A DNA stretch of 64,000 nt from Cytophagales bacterium (GTDB lineage Bacteria > Bacteroidota > Bacteroidia > Cytophagales > Cyclobacteriaceae): assembly GCA_033344775.1 (NCBI GenBank), contig JAWPMT010000005.1, positions 310,001-374,000 on the forward strand, written 5' to 3'. Below are positions 1-12,520 of this stretch, in pieces. The translations under genes were made by a program, and so were the position numbers. Each line of letters starts with the position of its first letter. Within the stretch, counting starts at the first letter, position 1. The notes beneath the pieces are model-generated. The model was not told the DNA's origin and ran no database searches. It saw only the letters and a list, made by a program, of their open reading frames with translations.

Positions 1-1460
1 AAGGCTTTCATGGCTTCTTGTGCTGCTTCAGCACTTTCTTCCACACCTGTGTTCATGTTCTTTACAGCAAGCGTCGTATCTGCCGTGTGGGACTGGACGG
101 ATGCAATCAGCACACCGATTTCCTCAGCGGAACTGCGTGAATTCTCTGCCAGCTTTCGAATCTCTTCTGCGACTACAGCGAACCCTCTCCCTACCTCCCC
201 CGCCTGAGCAGCTTCAATCGCTGCATTCAAAGCGAGCATATTGGTTTGGGTCGCAATTTCCGACATGACATTTAATACCTCATCAATTGCTCGGGCCTGT
301 TGGGTGAGTGCATTGGTAGAATGTTCCGCCTGTCCCGAAAGCTCTGTCAGTTCTGTCATGCGCTTCTCCATAGAAGTAATGCGCTGTAGTCCCTGCTCAC
401 AGGTGGATGCACTTAACAAGGCAGCTCGATGGATCTCTCTTGCCTGAATCTCCATGGAAGTAGTTGCTTTTTGGATGCTTTCTACCAGGATTGAAGATTC
501 ATCGGATTTCTTCATTTGCAAATGACTACCGGCACTCATTTCACTGATGGACGCAGCTATCTCAGTTGTATTGGTAGCCATGTCACTTGTGGAGCGCTTC
601 ATTTCTTCTGAAGAACGATCAAACACCCTCACTCCATCCGCAATCCGTAACAAGAGGCCATCCAACTGGTTCAAAGCAGCATTCAAGTTTGTCACCATTT
701 CTCCGATATCTCCGGTAGCTTCTTTTTCATAACGTTGGGTAAGGTCTCCTGAAGATAATGACGCTACGATCCGGTTGATCTCTGCCAATGGTTCACGAAA
801 AGAATCAAGCAACTGGTTAACCCCTTCACTGATCTCTCCCCAAACTCCGGCCTTTCCTTCTATGTTAATTTTCGCTTGAAGTTGACCTTGTTCAGTTGCC
901 TGATGCAAGGCATGGCTTACGTCAGTTAAGACGGCTTTCAAATTATCGCGCATCATGAGCAAGGAATTTCCCATTTGGTCATTTTCACCTAAACGCTGAT
1001 AAGTCACATTCAAATCTCCGGAACTGATCCCCGTAGCAAATTCATTCACACTCCGTAAGGAAGATAAAACACGGGAAAGCGAGCCCTTCAAACTTCCGAT
1101 CTCATCTTCTTTTCCGTGCACATTGATCTCCCTGAAATTCACTGATAGGTCACCCATGGAAATCTGATTGATACGTTTGGTCATGCGGTACAGCGGTACA
1201 TGCACATGTCTGAAGGTATGCCTGGACAGCAAATAGACCTGGAAAAAAATCAAAGGAAAAACCCACAGCATGTGAACAAATCCCATGGTTCCAGCGAAGT
1301 AAGTCAGCAGTGACATCTCTCCTGCTAAGACACCTACCCACATCATGATCTTCCCAAGAAAGGAGTCTTTAAAATCCCTTTTGATCCAAATCAGCCCAAT
1401 GATCAGGGCCACAATGGTCATTACAAATAAGTAGAAGAGTTCTTTGGTTTCTTCGCTCAT
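1..1460 (-). CDS. Methyl-accepting chemotaxis protein, 3' end outside the window
   Basis: The frame is open from an ATG at 1460 to the left edge, so the C-terminus is missing. The N-terminus carries two or three hydrophobic segments (about residues 8-26, 38-60 and 62-78) with no sizeable periplasmic domain between them. HAMP-like linker repeats follow ([13 protein letters not shown] and later [13 protein letters not shown]), then a long alpha-helical signalling region. The hairpin tip typical of chemoreceptors is plain: [17 protein letters not shown] followed by [19 protein letters not shown]. This tip binds CheA and CheW in known receptors. The short membrane part suggests sensing of membrane or cytoplasmic signals; this is inference. 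No other chemotaxis gene is visible nearby, and the gene points away from the lacZ operon. Confidence 0.93.
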   Translation of the reverse strand, partial: MSEETKELFYLFVMTIVALIIGLIWIKRDFKDSFLGKIMMWVGVLAGEMSLLTYFAGTMGFVHMLWVFPLIFFQVYLLSRHTFRHVHVPLYRMTKRINQISMGDLSVNFREINVHGKEDEIGSLKGSLSRVLSSLRSVNEFATGISSGDLNVTYQRLGENDQMGNSLLMMRDNLKAVLTDVSHALHQATEQGQLQAKINIEGKAGVWGEISEGVNQLLDSFREPLAEINRIVASLSSGDLTQRYEKEATGDIGEMVTNLNAALNQLDGLLLRIADGVRVFDRSSEEMKRSTSDMATNTTEIAASISEMSAGSHLQMKKSDESSILVESIQKATTSMEIQAREIHRAALLSASTCEQGLQRITSMEKRMTELTELSGQAEHSTNALTQQARAIDEVLNVMSEIATQTNMLALNAAIEAAQAGEVGRGFAVVAEEIRKLAENSRSSAEEIGVLIASVQSHTADTTLAVKNMNTGVEESAEAAQEAMKA

Positions 1461-1575
1461 GATCAAAATTGAAGAGAATCAATGATAAGAAATGAAAAAG
1501 GGAATATTCCAGAAATGTGGGCGAAAGGGTAATATTTTGTAATCAGTTCCAATGAATTACATGGAATTTCAATTC

Positions 1576-4614
<3,039 letters not shown>

Positions 4615-6186
4615 CTAAAAAAACCAGAAGATCAAAAAGACGATGATCAACAGCACTACGGCATGTATGCGGTAATCGAGCAAGACTGATTTACTTTCCG
4701 TTCCTGACTCGAGGTGAGATTTATTGAAAGTGAACCTGGCCAGTACTTCTTCTGAAGGCCGCACTCCAAAGTTTCCAAGAACAATGAACAATAGCGTGCT
4801 TAATCCAAAAATGATCCCCACATTGTAGGTGTAATGCAAGTCCCATAATCCGAATTGTTCCAGTACGAAAAGTAAAACACCTATACCCGTCCCAACTGCT
4901 AACGTCCAGATGGCAGCAGTTCCGTTGGACTTCTTGTAAAATACACCTACCAAAAAGATAACAGCTATCGGTGGAACAACAATGGAGAACATCTGCTGAA
5001 GGTACCCCCAAAGCCCACTAAAATTCGCAATTTGTGGAGCCCAAAGCGCAGCGATGACCATTAGGATGAGTGTCGTGATGCGACCATACTTCGCCGCTTG
5101 TTCTTCCGAAAGGTCCGGATTTTTTGGCTTCACAAAATCTACTACAATCAGTGTAGAGGCCGAATTCAACGTCGAGTCCACACTTGACATGATCGCTGAT
5201 ACTAATCCTGCAAGTACCAGTCCCAATAAACCTGTGGGTAAGATCTCCGTCATGACCGTAGGAAATACCATATCAGGATTGTCCAACCCGGGAAACAAAC
5301 TGATGGCCATCGCTCCTGGGATCACCATGATGAACAGAGGAACGAATTTGAGCAATCCTGCAAACATGATTCCCCAACGTGCATTTGGAATGTCCTTACT
5401 CCCCAGCACCCGCTGAACGATAAACTGGTTGGTGGCCCAATACCAAAAACCAAGGAAAGGCGCACCGACGATGAGTCCCAACCAAGGTAGTGTGTCATCA
5501 TCAATAGGTCGGATCATCGAGAAGTGGCCTTCGGGAGCTGCTGCCAACACTTTCTCCCAGGAAAAATCAAGTTCCTGATAAAGAATGTATGTCAAGACAG
5601 AACACCCAACAATCAAGATAACAGCCTGGATGGCGTCGGTATAGACTACTGCTTTCAAACCTCCAAAAGCGGTATACAAACCAGCAGCAAATGCAATGAT
5701 GATACAGGTTTGCCACAGGATGAGGTTAGGAAAAAAGAATTGCAGGACCAAAGCCCCGGCATACAGCCCACCAGACATTTCTACAATCACACTGATGAAG
5801 ATGGTCACCGCAGAAAAGAAATTCCTGGAGCGGACATCATAGCGCAATTCTAAAAACTCAGGAATGGTGGTAATCCGGGCATTCAAATAGAGAGGAACAA
5901 AAATTACTGCTGCGATGATTAATGGAATCGCAGAGCCCCATTCGTAAAAGGAATTGACCACTCCGGTGCTGTAGGCCGCACCAGACAACCCAATGATGGT
6001 AGAACTGGAAATGTTGGAAGCAAACAATGACAATCCCACCAGACCCCAACCGAATGAGCGTCCACCGAGGAAGAGTTCATCGCCTGTTTTGGTTTTACGA
6101 CCGATATACAGACCAATGGCCAAGACAAGCAGAAAGTAGCCAATGACCACTGAGAGATCGACGATCCCAATACTGAATTCATTCAT
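4615..6186 (-). CDS. Sodium:solute symporter (SSS/SGLT family)
   Basis: 523 residues with about 13-14 hydrophobic segments. The N-terminal region matches the family: a first helix, then YIGRKTKTGDELFLGGRSFGW, then GLSLFASNISSSTIIGLSG, the region that in SGLT/vSGLT forms the sodium site. Further on, FGGLKAVVYTDAIQ is a conserved SSS signature. It should be an inner-membrane Na+-coupled sugar carrier. It sits between the small membrane protein (25-base gap) and lacZ (3-base gap), so galactoside uptake is the natural inference. Length and helix number are normal and nothing looks damaged. Confidence 0.93.
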   Translation of the reverse strand: MNEFSIGIVDLSVVIGYFLLVLAIGLYIGRKTKTGDELFLGGRSFGWGLVGLSLFASNISSSTIIGLSGAAYSTGVVNSFYEWGSAIPLIIAAVIFVPLYLNARITTIPEFLELRYDVRSRNFFSAVTIFISVIVEMSGGLYAGALVLQFFFPNLILWQTCIIIAFAAGLYTAFGGLKAVVYTDAIQAVILIVGCSVLTYILYQELDFSWEKVLAAAPEGHFSMIRPIDDDTLPWLGLIVGAPFLGFWYWATNQFIVQRVLGSKDIPNARWGIMFAGLLKFVPLFIMVIPGAMAISLFPGLDNPDMVFPTVMTEILPTGLLGLVLAGLVSAIMSSVDSTLNSASTLIVVDFVKPKNPDLSEEQAAKYGRITTLILMVIAALWAPQIANFSGLWGYLQQMFSIVVPPIAVIFLVGVFYKKSNGTAAIWTLAVGTGIGVLLFVLEQFGLWDLHYTYNVGIIFGLSTLLFIVLGNFGVRPSEEVLARFTFNKSHLESGTESKSVLLDYRIHAVVLLIIVFLIFWFF

Positions 6187-6211
6187 GGGTTAAGGAGCAG
6201 GTTGATGTTGA

Positions 6212-6475
6212 TTAGGTATTGCTTTCTCTTAGTTTCAGTTCTTTTTTGATTTTGTTCATCATAATCATCTGAAATGGCATGATGCCTCCGCAAGAGAATG
6301 CAACGAAAAGCAACGCGATGAACGTACTTTTATCTTCCTTCGCAATCAAGCCGTAAATGGTTATAGAAAAGAGAAAGAACAATACGATCGCTAATGCCCA
6401 TGCGACAATTTGTAGCGACTTCAATTCTCCTTTTAGCTTTTCCGTAGACTTCCCTTCAAAACCCTCAATTTTCAT
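6212..6475 (-). CDS. Small two-helix membrane protein
   Basis: An 87-residue protein that I do not recognise by family. A charged N-terminus (about residues 1-20) is followed by two hydrophobic segments at about 24-44 (VAWALAIVLFFLFSITIYGL) and 52-73, then a lysine-rich cytoplasmic tail (MNKIKKELKLRESNT). It is the first gene of the lacZ operon, 25 bases ahead of the symporter, so an accessory role with the transporter or operon is possible but unproven. The gene has an ATG and ordinary codon use. Confidence 0.75.
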   Translation of the reverse strand: MKIEGFEGKSTEKLKGELKSLQIVAWALAIVLFFLFSITIYGLIAKEDKSTFIALLFVAFSCGGIMPFQMIMMNKIKKELKLRESNT

Positions 6476-6612
6476 GCAACCAATTAATTTATCACTTAGA
6501 TATGAAACTTATCAAGCAATTCCTAAGCTAGTGGATTGCCGGGTTTTGTGCAAATGAGCTGAAACCCGAGCTTTTCAGTCCTTATCTTTAAAAAATTATT
6601 GAATTACGACCC

Positions 6613-7008
6613 ATGGAGCTGCCAAAACCAATCAGGCCAATTGATGAAAACTTCACTCGTGCACTCATGATAAAGGATATAGCTTTAGTCACCTTGTTCA
6701 TTCATTTGAGAAATCACATTTTACAACTGGCGCCTGAATCCCATGAATTAATTTACAATACCCATGCACTTACAAGTGTCTTTTCACATACCAAAAAGTT
6801 GTCACATGCATTCTGCCACATACCTATTTACAGCAACCACCTAAACCTAGGATTTAACAAAGGAACACTTCTCTCAGACCCGGATAATCTACTTCAAGGA
6901 ACCGGAAAACTGATCCGCCATATTCCAATGAAGGAAATACATGATTTTGAGAACGATTACGTTACAAAGTTGATACAAGAAAGTATGGCGCTGGTGCTAC
7001 CGGATTAA
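6613..7008 (+). CDS. DUF1801-like (YdhG/iron-chaperone-fold) protein
   Basis: 131 residues, soluble, no signal peptide. The stretch LNLGFNKGTLLSDPDNLLQG, then TGKLIRHI, resembles the DUF1801 fold shared with frataxin-like YdhG proteins, where a G-F-x-x-G element precedes L-L-x-G-x-G-K-x-x-R-H. Function within this family is poorly known. It stands alone on the plus strand, divergent from the lacZ operon, and 29 bases before the next plus-strand gene. I am fairly sure of the family and have no view on substrate. Confidence 0.75.
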   Translation: MELPKPIRPIDENFTRALMIKDIALVTLFIHLRNHILQLAPESHELIYNTHALTSVFSHTKKLSHAFCHIPIYSNHLNLGFNKGTLLSDPDNLLQGTGKLIRHIPMKEIHDFENDYVTKLIQESMALVLPD

Positions 7009-7037
7009 TTAGCTTTGGACAAGACTATTAAGGACCA

Positions 7038-7580
7038 ATGAAAACAAAGAACATTATCGCTCTGATAAGCTTATCGTTAGTATTCATATTCAATACGGCC
7101 GCACAGCAAAAGCAAGTAAACCTGCCCGCAGGGTGGCGGGCGGAGGAAATCAAACTCCCTTTGTCTTTTGCGCCTGATATTCCGATAACAGGTTTAGAAG
7201 AAGTTCGTTTTGCTCCTGGCTGGGGTGATGCCGAAAGTGAAGAATATTTCAGTTACGCATTCGTGTGGTTTCTTGATGATCCCAATGACCTCACCATTGA
7301 AGATCTGGAGTACTTTCTAATCGCCTATTTTGATGGCATCATGGGAATGGTAGGTGGATTTGAAGAAGTCGGGACCTTTACTTCTCTGCAGCAGAATGGC
7401 GATTTCTATAAAGGTGAACTCAATACCCTTGATGGCTTCTTTACCAAAAGCGAATTGATCCTGAATTTCACCATCGAAAGGCTAGAGGAAGGCAAGGTTT
7501 GGTTTTTCCGGCTTTCACCACAACCCATGGATCATGCCATCTGGGAACAACTCAACGATGAAATCAGATTAGTAGACTGA
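7038..7580 (+). CDS. Secreted protein of unknown function
   Basis: 180 residues starting with a clear signal peptide (MKTKNIIALISLSLVFIFNTAAQ, cleavage probably after AAQ, typical of Bacteroidota). The mature part is acidic and rich in aromatic residues (ESEEYFSYAFVWFLDDP) and may be a compact beta fold. I do not recognise a named family. The gene converges with the DUF1295 gene. An inverted repeat TGACAGT...ACTGTCA with a 21-base loop (7578-7612), starting inside its stop codon, could help termination in the 40-base gap, but there is no T-run. Confidence 0.8.
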   Translation: MKTKNIIALISLSLVFIFNTAAQQKQVNLPAGWRAEEIKLPLSFAPDIPITGLEEVRFAPGWGDAESEEYFSYAFVWFLDDPNDLTIEDLEYFLIAYFDGIMGMVGGFEEVGTFTSLQQNGDFYKGELNTLDGFFTKSELILNFTIERLEEGKVWFFRLSPQPMDHAIWEQLNDEIRLVD

Positions 7581-7620
7581 CAGTCAGTTACTGAAGAAAC
7601 TACTTACTGTCAATAATCAA

Positions 7621-8547
7621 TCATACTTTCCTAGGTCCGGGAAAGAACCTATTGGTCTGCTTTTGGTAATCCGCATAGCCTGGTCGTTTCTTCAAGGAAT
7701 AATATTCGGAGGGCACAGCTCCTGTGTAGTAAACCAATGTCAGGTACATGAGGCGGGCAATAAATACAAGTCCAGCAATCAGAAATCCCCAAATCCAAGA
7801 AGATTCCTGTCCATAAAAATAAATCGCAGAAGGTATGGAAGCGATGATCAAGCCATTCCAAACCATCCATTCACCAAAATAGTTGGGGTGGCGGCTGTAT
7901 TTCCACAGGCCTACGTTACATGGGGCTTTGGCATCACCTGATTTTTTAGCCACTCTTGCAAACTTGCTTTTCTGAAGATCAGCCACATGCTCGAAGAGCA
8001 TAAATGCCAACCAGAGTAAATATCCTAACAACTCAATCGGAGAAAGTTCTGCCGTTGGATTTTGCGACTGAAAAAATGCCGGAAGCGCCAGAAAAGTAAT
8101 GTTGGCAAAACACTGTACAAGTATCTCATATTGCAAGGAAACACCGTCGTTGGTAAATCCTCTCTTTGCCCATCTCTTGCGCTGAAACTGGTATCTATTC
8201 AATTCTTTATTCAGATGACCCTTGCGCCACATGATCACTGCAAACACACCCATTCGCAATCCTGCAACCATGTACATCACTCCTACAATGATCTTTCTCC
8301 ATAGTACACCATCCCCCAGGAATATCGCCACTAAGCCTATACAAACCAACCCCCAGGGCCATCCGATATCCACATAAGACATGCGCTTTGTCTTGTAAGC
8401 AGGGATACAAACGACCAACAGAAATAAGACCAATTGAACAGCCGCATTGAAAGAGGCGATCTGATGAAAAGTATTACTCATCAGCAGAACAGCAAAACAT
8501 ACAAAATACGGGAGATAGCCGATCAGGCGGAATAGATATTTATTCAT
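7621..8547 (-). CDS. DUF1295 / steroid 5-alpha-reductase-like membrane protein
   Basis: 308 residues with about seven hydrophobic segments. The diagnostic C-terminal motif is SRHPNYFGEWMVWNG, followed by a Y-rich end (YTGAVPSEYYSLKKRPGYADYQ), as in DUF1295 and isoprenylcysteine methyltransferase-type proteins that bind NADPH or SAM at this element. SYVDIGWPWG near residue 57 is also characteristic of DUF1295. It probably acts on a lipid-like substrate in the inner membrane, which is inference. It is a single-gene unit with convergent and tandem neighbours and no partner suggesting a pathway. Confidence 0.85.
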   Translation of the reverse strand: MNKYLFRLIGYLPYFVCFAVLLMSNTFHQIASFNAAVQLVLFLLVVCIPAYKTKRMSYVDIGWPWGLVCIGLVAIFLGDGVLWRKIIVGVMYMVAGLRMGVFAVIMWRKGHLNKELNRYQFQRKRWAKRGFTNDGVSLQYEILVQCFANITFLALPAFFQSQNPTAELSPIELLGYLLWLAFMLFEHVADLQKSKFARVAKKSGDAKAPCNVGLWKYSRHPNYFGEWMVWNGLIIASIPSAIYFYGQESSWIWGFLIAGLVFIARLMYLTLVYYTGAVPSEYYSLKKRPGYADYQKQTNRFFPGPRKV

Positions 8548-8650
8548 TTTTGGGATAATGAAGGTCTACTAAAAAGAAGTCACTTGCCTAAGCTATCGCA
8601 CAAGATAAGGGAAATATTTAGTGGGTGATATCGTGGTGTGGTTCACTAAG

Positions 8651-8697
8651 CGCATTGCAAATGCCTAAAAGTTGCGATACGCAATGCAATTGCGATC
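8651..8697. repeat. Cluster of overlapping inverted repeats
   Basis: Within 47 bases there are several perfect small palindromes: GCATT-GCA-AATGC, TTGCG-ATA-CGCAA and GCAATTGC. In addition GCATTGC near the left end pairs with GCAATGC on the right. The cluster lies between the stop of the nucleotidyltransferase gene and the start of the DUF1295 gene, both on the minus strand, so it could serve as a terminator, an operator or a short repeated element. There is no T-run on either strand. Confidence 0.4.
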
Positions 8698-8726
8698 GAA
8701 CTAAATGAAGGTATTCAAGCCCACTT

Positions 8727-9215
8727 CTAAGAGAATCTTGACTTGAGCTTCTCCAAAAAAGTAAGGTCTTCTGAGTCCCTTGCTTTTGACCTGTCCTTAA
8801 TAGCAGCCTTTTTCAATAAAATAAGATCATCTACACTAATTACGCGAATATCTAAATCATCGACATTCTTAAATGATGCTCTTTCATATGCATACCTAAA
8901 CTCGAGAACATCCAATTTCTTTAATATCTCAATTCTCAATGGAGGCTGACCAATGCCAATCATTCTTGGAATCAAAAACATTTCATGATTTAAATCCTTT
9001 TCTGGAATTCCATATGAAACGCATGCAGCATTCATACGCTCCGCGTTCTTCTCATTTGCATTGATGAAGATATCCAGGTCTCCTGTGCCTCTATGATGCC
9101 CATAAGCACCCATCGCGTAGCCGCCAATCAACAGATACTCGACCTCATACTGGTTCAAAGCAACAATAAAATCTCTAAAGTGATCTGGAAAACGATTATT
9201 CGGAGCTATGCTCAT
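8727..9215 (-). CDS. Nucleotidyltransferase-fold protein (MNT / AbiEii-DUF6036 type)
   Basis: 162 residues. The nucleotidyltransferase core is visible: YLLIGGYAMGAYGHHRGT, where the GG loop binds the nucleotide, followed directly by GDLDIFI with the D-x-D metal-binding pair. A C-terminal element VISVDDLILLKKAAIKDRSK resembles the helical end of AbiEii/DUF6036 proteins. The expected activity is nucleotide transfer onto a protein or tRNA. Its ATG overlaps the stop of the upstream 68-residue gene (ATGA), so the two are coupled, as in toxin-antitoxin modules. No HEPN partner is present. The toxin-antitoxin role is inference; the fold is well supported. Confidence 0.82.
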   Translation of the reverse strand: MSIAPNNRFPDHFRDFIVALNQYEVEYLLIGGYAMGAYGHHRGTGDLDIFINANEKNAERMNAACVSYGIPEKDLNHEMFLIPRMIGIGQPPLRIEILKKLDVLEFRYAYERASFKNVDDLDIRVISVDDLILLKKAAIKDRSKARDSEDLTFLEKLKSRFS

Positions 9216-9418
9216 TGCTCTTCCTCTATGAAATAAATGGTTCGTTCAACCGGATGAGTCTTCAAATCAATGCCTTGCATCGCTAATTGCGCAGATAAAA
9301 CCTGGCAATAGCGAATGAGGTTTTCCTCCATGGTGGAATTGAAGGCCAATTCAACTTCACGATTAAGTGCTTCCTCTTCTGATTCAATATATCCTATGGT
9401 TCTGGTCGGATCAGTCAT
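9212..9418 (-). CDS. Small acidic partner protein of the nucleotidyltransferase
   Basis: 68 residues from the ATG at 9418 (an in-frame TTG at 9439 would add seven). It is acidic and mostly helical in appearance (YIESEEEALNREVELAFN), ending in PVERTIYFIEEEQ. I do not recognise the family; it lacks the R-x4-6-H motif of HEPN toxins. It overlaps the nucleotidyltransferase start by four bases and is its only operon partner. A role as antitoxin, toxin or substrate of the transferase is possible, with the operon structure as the only evidence. Confidence 0.68.
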   Translation of the reverse strand: MTDPTRTIGYIESEEEALNREVELAFNSTMEENLIRYCQVLSAQLAMQGIDLKTHPVERTIYFIEEEQ

Positions 9419-9574
9419 TAATGACAAATTTCTAGTCAAGTATATAACGAAAACGCTTAAAATTTAGCTTATCAATTTAATGCTAAGCCATGAAAATCAA
9501 AGTATGGTTTAAAAGAAATCATTTGTTCTCTTTTGTAGAATAGATATTTGTTCTACATTTACGAAAAAACTAAC

Positions 9575-9907
9575 ATGAAAGGCTCACATCTAGGAGAATT
9601 TGAAGAACTGGTCATGCTTATTGTCGGGTTCCTTTTTCCTGATGCCTATGGCCTGGCGGTCAAAAATGAATTGATCGAGCAATCGGGGCGTAAGATCGCT
9701 ATCGGAGCCGTGCATGCTGCCCTTAACCGCCTGGAGGAAAAGGGGTTCTTGATCTCAAAACTTGCTGATGGGACCAAAAAGCGCGGTGGTCGTAGGAAGA
9801 AGCTTTATGAAATCACTGCTACAGGCAAAAAGGCCCTGGAAACCAGCCGTGACCTCCGAAATAGCATTTGGGACAAAATCCCTGAATTAGCCTGGAAACA
9901 ACTATGA
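9575..9907 (+). CDS. PadR-family transcriptional regulator
   Basis: 110 residues from the ATG at 9575 (an upstream in-frame TTG at 9548 is less likely, because PadR homology begins at KGSHLGEFEELVMLIV). The winged-helix body contains AIGAVHAALNRLEEKGFL, the recognition helix region, and KKRGGRRKKLYEITATGKKAL, the wing. The stop overlaps the start of the next gene by four bases (ATGA). PadR regulators paired with permease-prefix FtsX transporters are a common Bacteroidota arrangement, so it probably represses this two-gene operon in response to a compound the transporter deals with. Confidence 0.92.
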   Translation: MKGSHLGEFEELVMLIVGFLFPDAYGLAVKNELIEQSGRKIAIGAVHAALNRLEEKGFLISKLADGTKKRGGRRKKLYEITATGKKALETSRDLRNSIWDKIPELAWKQL

Positions 9908-12492
9908 AAAAGCAAGCAAACAACCGCCCTCCTCAACTTGCGGATCGCATGCTTGCCTGGTTTTGCAAAGAGGAATGGCTGGAACCGATCAAAGGCGATT
10001 TATATGAACAATTTTTAGAAGACCTGGAGACCAATTCCCCCCGAATTGCCAAAAGAAAATACTGGATAAATGCCTTCCTCTTTTTAAGACCATTTGCGAC
10101 CAAAAAAATGATTTCACCGATAGAAAAAATCCCTGGCTTGAGCATGATCGCCAAACCTCTTATTCGTCATATGAAAAAGAAACCAGGGTTCTACAGTATC
10201 AATATTCTTGGGCTGGCACTCGGACTTACCGTCGTTTTCTTATCCATGCTTTGGATATACTACCACACAAGCTTTGACGATTTCCATTCAAAAAAAGACC
10301 GTATTTATTCAGCATTGACCAATACCGATGGTGTTGCTGGTGAAACTCAGACAGGATTTTCCGCTAATTACCGTTTGATGGAACAAGCCCTGGAAGAGAT
10401 CCCCGAAATTCAGCAAGTCACCAGGATCATTTCAACCTGGCGATGGCCTTCGGAACAGTGTTTCAAAATTGATGAAAACAAATCTTGTATCTACCGGAAA
10501 GGCATTTATTCAGATTCCTCGTTCTTTAAAGTGTTTGACTTTAAAGTTATCGCAGGAGACCCAAATCCACTCCGAGACCCGGGACACATTGCGTTGAGTG
10601 AATCCTTAGCTAAGGAACTTTATGGAGATACTAATCCTATCGGTCTCACTTACAAAATAGATAATCATTTCCCAGTTACGATATCCGCTGTGTTTGAAGA
10701 CCTGCCTCCGAATTCCTCATTTCAATTCGAATTTATTGGCTCATTGCGCCTGGTAACAGATTTATTTGGCCTTGAATTTGAAAAATGGTTGGATTGGGGG
10801 TTCGAAACCTACGTGGTACTACAAAATGATGCACCCAAAACAATTGGTGCAAAAATTAATGCCCTCGAACTGATGAAAGACCAACCCAGAAACAGCATCT
10901 TTCTTCACCCGTTTCGTGACAAGCATCTTTACGATCAATTTGAAAATGGATCAGTTGTGGGTGGACTAATCACCTACATCAACATGATCCGGGCCTTTTC
11001 AATCTTCATTTTAATTATCTCGGTTGTCAATTTCATTAATCTCACCACCGCCCATGCAACCAGTCGAGGCAAGGAAATAGGAGTACGAAAAATCATTGGG
11101 GCGGGTAAGGGTACGCTTAAGTTGCACTTCCTGATGGAAATAGGATGTTGTGTATTGATCGCTTCCATTATCGCCTGCATATCCGCCTATTTTATGCTTC
11201 CGATCCTTTCCCGGCTCATTGATGAACCTATACAGTTTGTCTTTGGTACAGACATCATGATTCAGATGATCTCGGCCATCGGACTTACCATCCTACTTTC
11301 TGGCATTTATCCGGCTTTCGTTTTATCGGCTTTCAAACCGCTGGTTGTGCTAAAAAATTTGCAATTCCATGGTAGTGGCAACAACACCAGTCGTCAAGTC
11401 CTGACCATTGCGCAAGTAGCGATCTCTACTTTCATCATCTTAATGACGCTGGTCTTTTACCTACAACTAAAATACATGCAACAACATAACCTTGGATATG
11501 ACTCCAAAGGGATCATGCTTATGGAACCGACTTATCGGCATATTAAGCAGTTCGAAGCATTCAAAAATGACTTGTTGCAACATCCTGAAATTGAAAATGT
11601 GGGATTGGCCAATATGCACCTTGTAAACGGTGTTCATTCCGTGGAGGAAATTTTCTGGCCAGGAAAGGATCCGGATGACCATCGTCGATTTAAAGCCATT
11701 GGTGTAGACAATGGTCTTATGGAATTGCTAGGACTTACAATTTATGAAGGTAATGCGTTCAGTTCTGATTCAGCGGCACAAGTCATCCTGACCCGAACTG
11801 CGGCCAAAGAAATAGGTATCGAAAACATCCTGGGCACAACCATCAATATATACGACTATGATCGTCGGGTGGTGGGCATTGTTGAAGACTTTAAGACAGA
11901 ATCACTGCACTCAGAGTCATTCCCAATCGTACTTTACCCCGTACAAGCCCGACATGCCGGCACCTTCTATATCCGATATGATCAAAGACAACCGCAGGCT
12001 TCAATTCAAAAGATTGAGGAAGTGTATGATCGATACGAGACATTTTTTGATATCAAGTTCCGCTTGTTAGATGACGAATATCAGGCATTATATCAAAGAG
12101 AACAGATCATTAGTCGCATCTCGATGGGGGTCATGGTACTAGCCGTTGTGATTGCATTGATCGGAATCCTAGGCTTGTCCATTTTCAATATTTCGAGAAA
12201 ACTCAAGGAAATAGGGCTTAGGAAAATCTTTGGAGCCTCTGGGATTCAATTGTTTGGATTACTATCTCGTGAATTCATCATACTCACAATAATTGCCAAT
12301 GTGATTGCTTTTCCATTTGCCATCTGGATCGGCAATGAATGGCTCGAGTCTTTTGCTTATCGCATTTCCTTCCCTGTAATTGCCGGAATGAGTATTTTTT
12401 TACTCAGCCTTACTACCATTTTAGTGCTGCTAACCATCCAATCCCTGAAGGTAACCCAAATGAATCCTGCAAAAATCTTGAGGGACGAGTAA
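9904..12492 (+). CDS. FtsX-like ABC transporter permease with permease-prefix domain
   Basis: 862 residues. An N-terminal prefix of about 95 residues (LADRMLAWFCKEEWLEPIKGD...) is the permease prefix domain found in Bacteroidota transporters. It is followed by two MacB-type halves: helix 1 near 100-120, a periplasmic MacB_PCD-like domain, an FtsX core near 370-490 (TSRGKEIGVRKIIGAGKG), a second periplasmic domain, and a second FtsX core near 730-850 (ISRKLKEIGLRKIFGASG). It ends with the usual TQMNPAKILRDE. Such permeases work with a separate MacB-type ATPase in efflux or envelope stress; none is encoded here. It is coupled to the PadR gene. Confidence 0.93.
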   Translation: MKKQANNRPPQLADRMLAWFCKEEWLEPIKGDLYEQFLEDLETNSPRIAKRKYWINAFLFLRPFATKKMISPIEKIPGLSMIAKPLIRHMKKKPGFYSINILGLALGLTVVFLSMLWIYYHTSFDDFHSKKDRIYSALTNTDGVAGETQTGFSANYRLMEQALEEIPEIQQVTRIISTWRWPSEQCFKIDENKSCIYRKGIYSDSSFFKVFDFKVIAGDPNPLRDPGHIALSESLAKELYGDTNPIGLTYKIDNHFPVTISAVFEDLPPNSSFQFEFIGSLRLVTDLFGLEFEKWLDWGFETYVVLQNDAPKTIGAKINALELMKDQPRNSIFLHPFRDKHLYDQFENGSVVGGLITYINMIRAFSIFILIISVVNFINLTTAHATSRGKEIGVRKIIGAGKGTLKLHFLMEIGCCVLIASIIACISAYFMLPILSRLIDEPIQFVFGTDIMIQMISAIGLTILLSGIYPAFVLSAFKPLVVLKNLQFHGSGNNTSRQVLTIAQVAISTFIILMTLVFYLQLKYMQQHNLGYDSKGIMLMEPTYRHIKQFEAFKNDLLQHPEIENVGLANMHLVNGVHSVEEIFWPGKDPDDHRRFKAIGVDNGLMELLGLTIYEGNAFSSDSAAQVILTRTAAKEIGIENILGTTINIYDYDRRVVGIVEDFKTESLHSESFPIVLYPVQARHAGTFYIRYDQRQPQASIQKIEEVYDRYETFFDIKFRLLDDEYQALYQREQIISRISMGVMVLAVVIALIGILGLSIFNISRKLKEIGLRKIFGASGIQLFGLLSREFIILTIIANVIAFPFAIWIGNEWLESFAYRISFPVIAGMSIFLLSLTTILVLLTIQSLKVTQMNPAKILRDE

Positions 12493-12507
12493 TTAATGCT
12501 CATCCCT
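12481..12507. terminator. Possible bidirectional hairpin between convergent genes
   Basis: AGGGACGAG, a 9-base loop, then CTCATCCCT form a 9-bp stem with one mismatch spanning the stop codon of the FtsX gene. There is no T-run, so termination efficiency is uncertain. Confidence 0.33.
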
Positions 12508-12520
12508 TAAGCAGATAACT

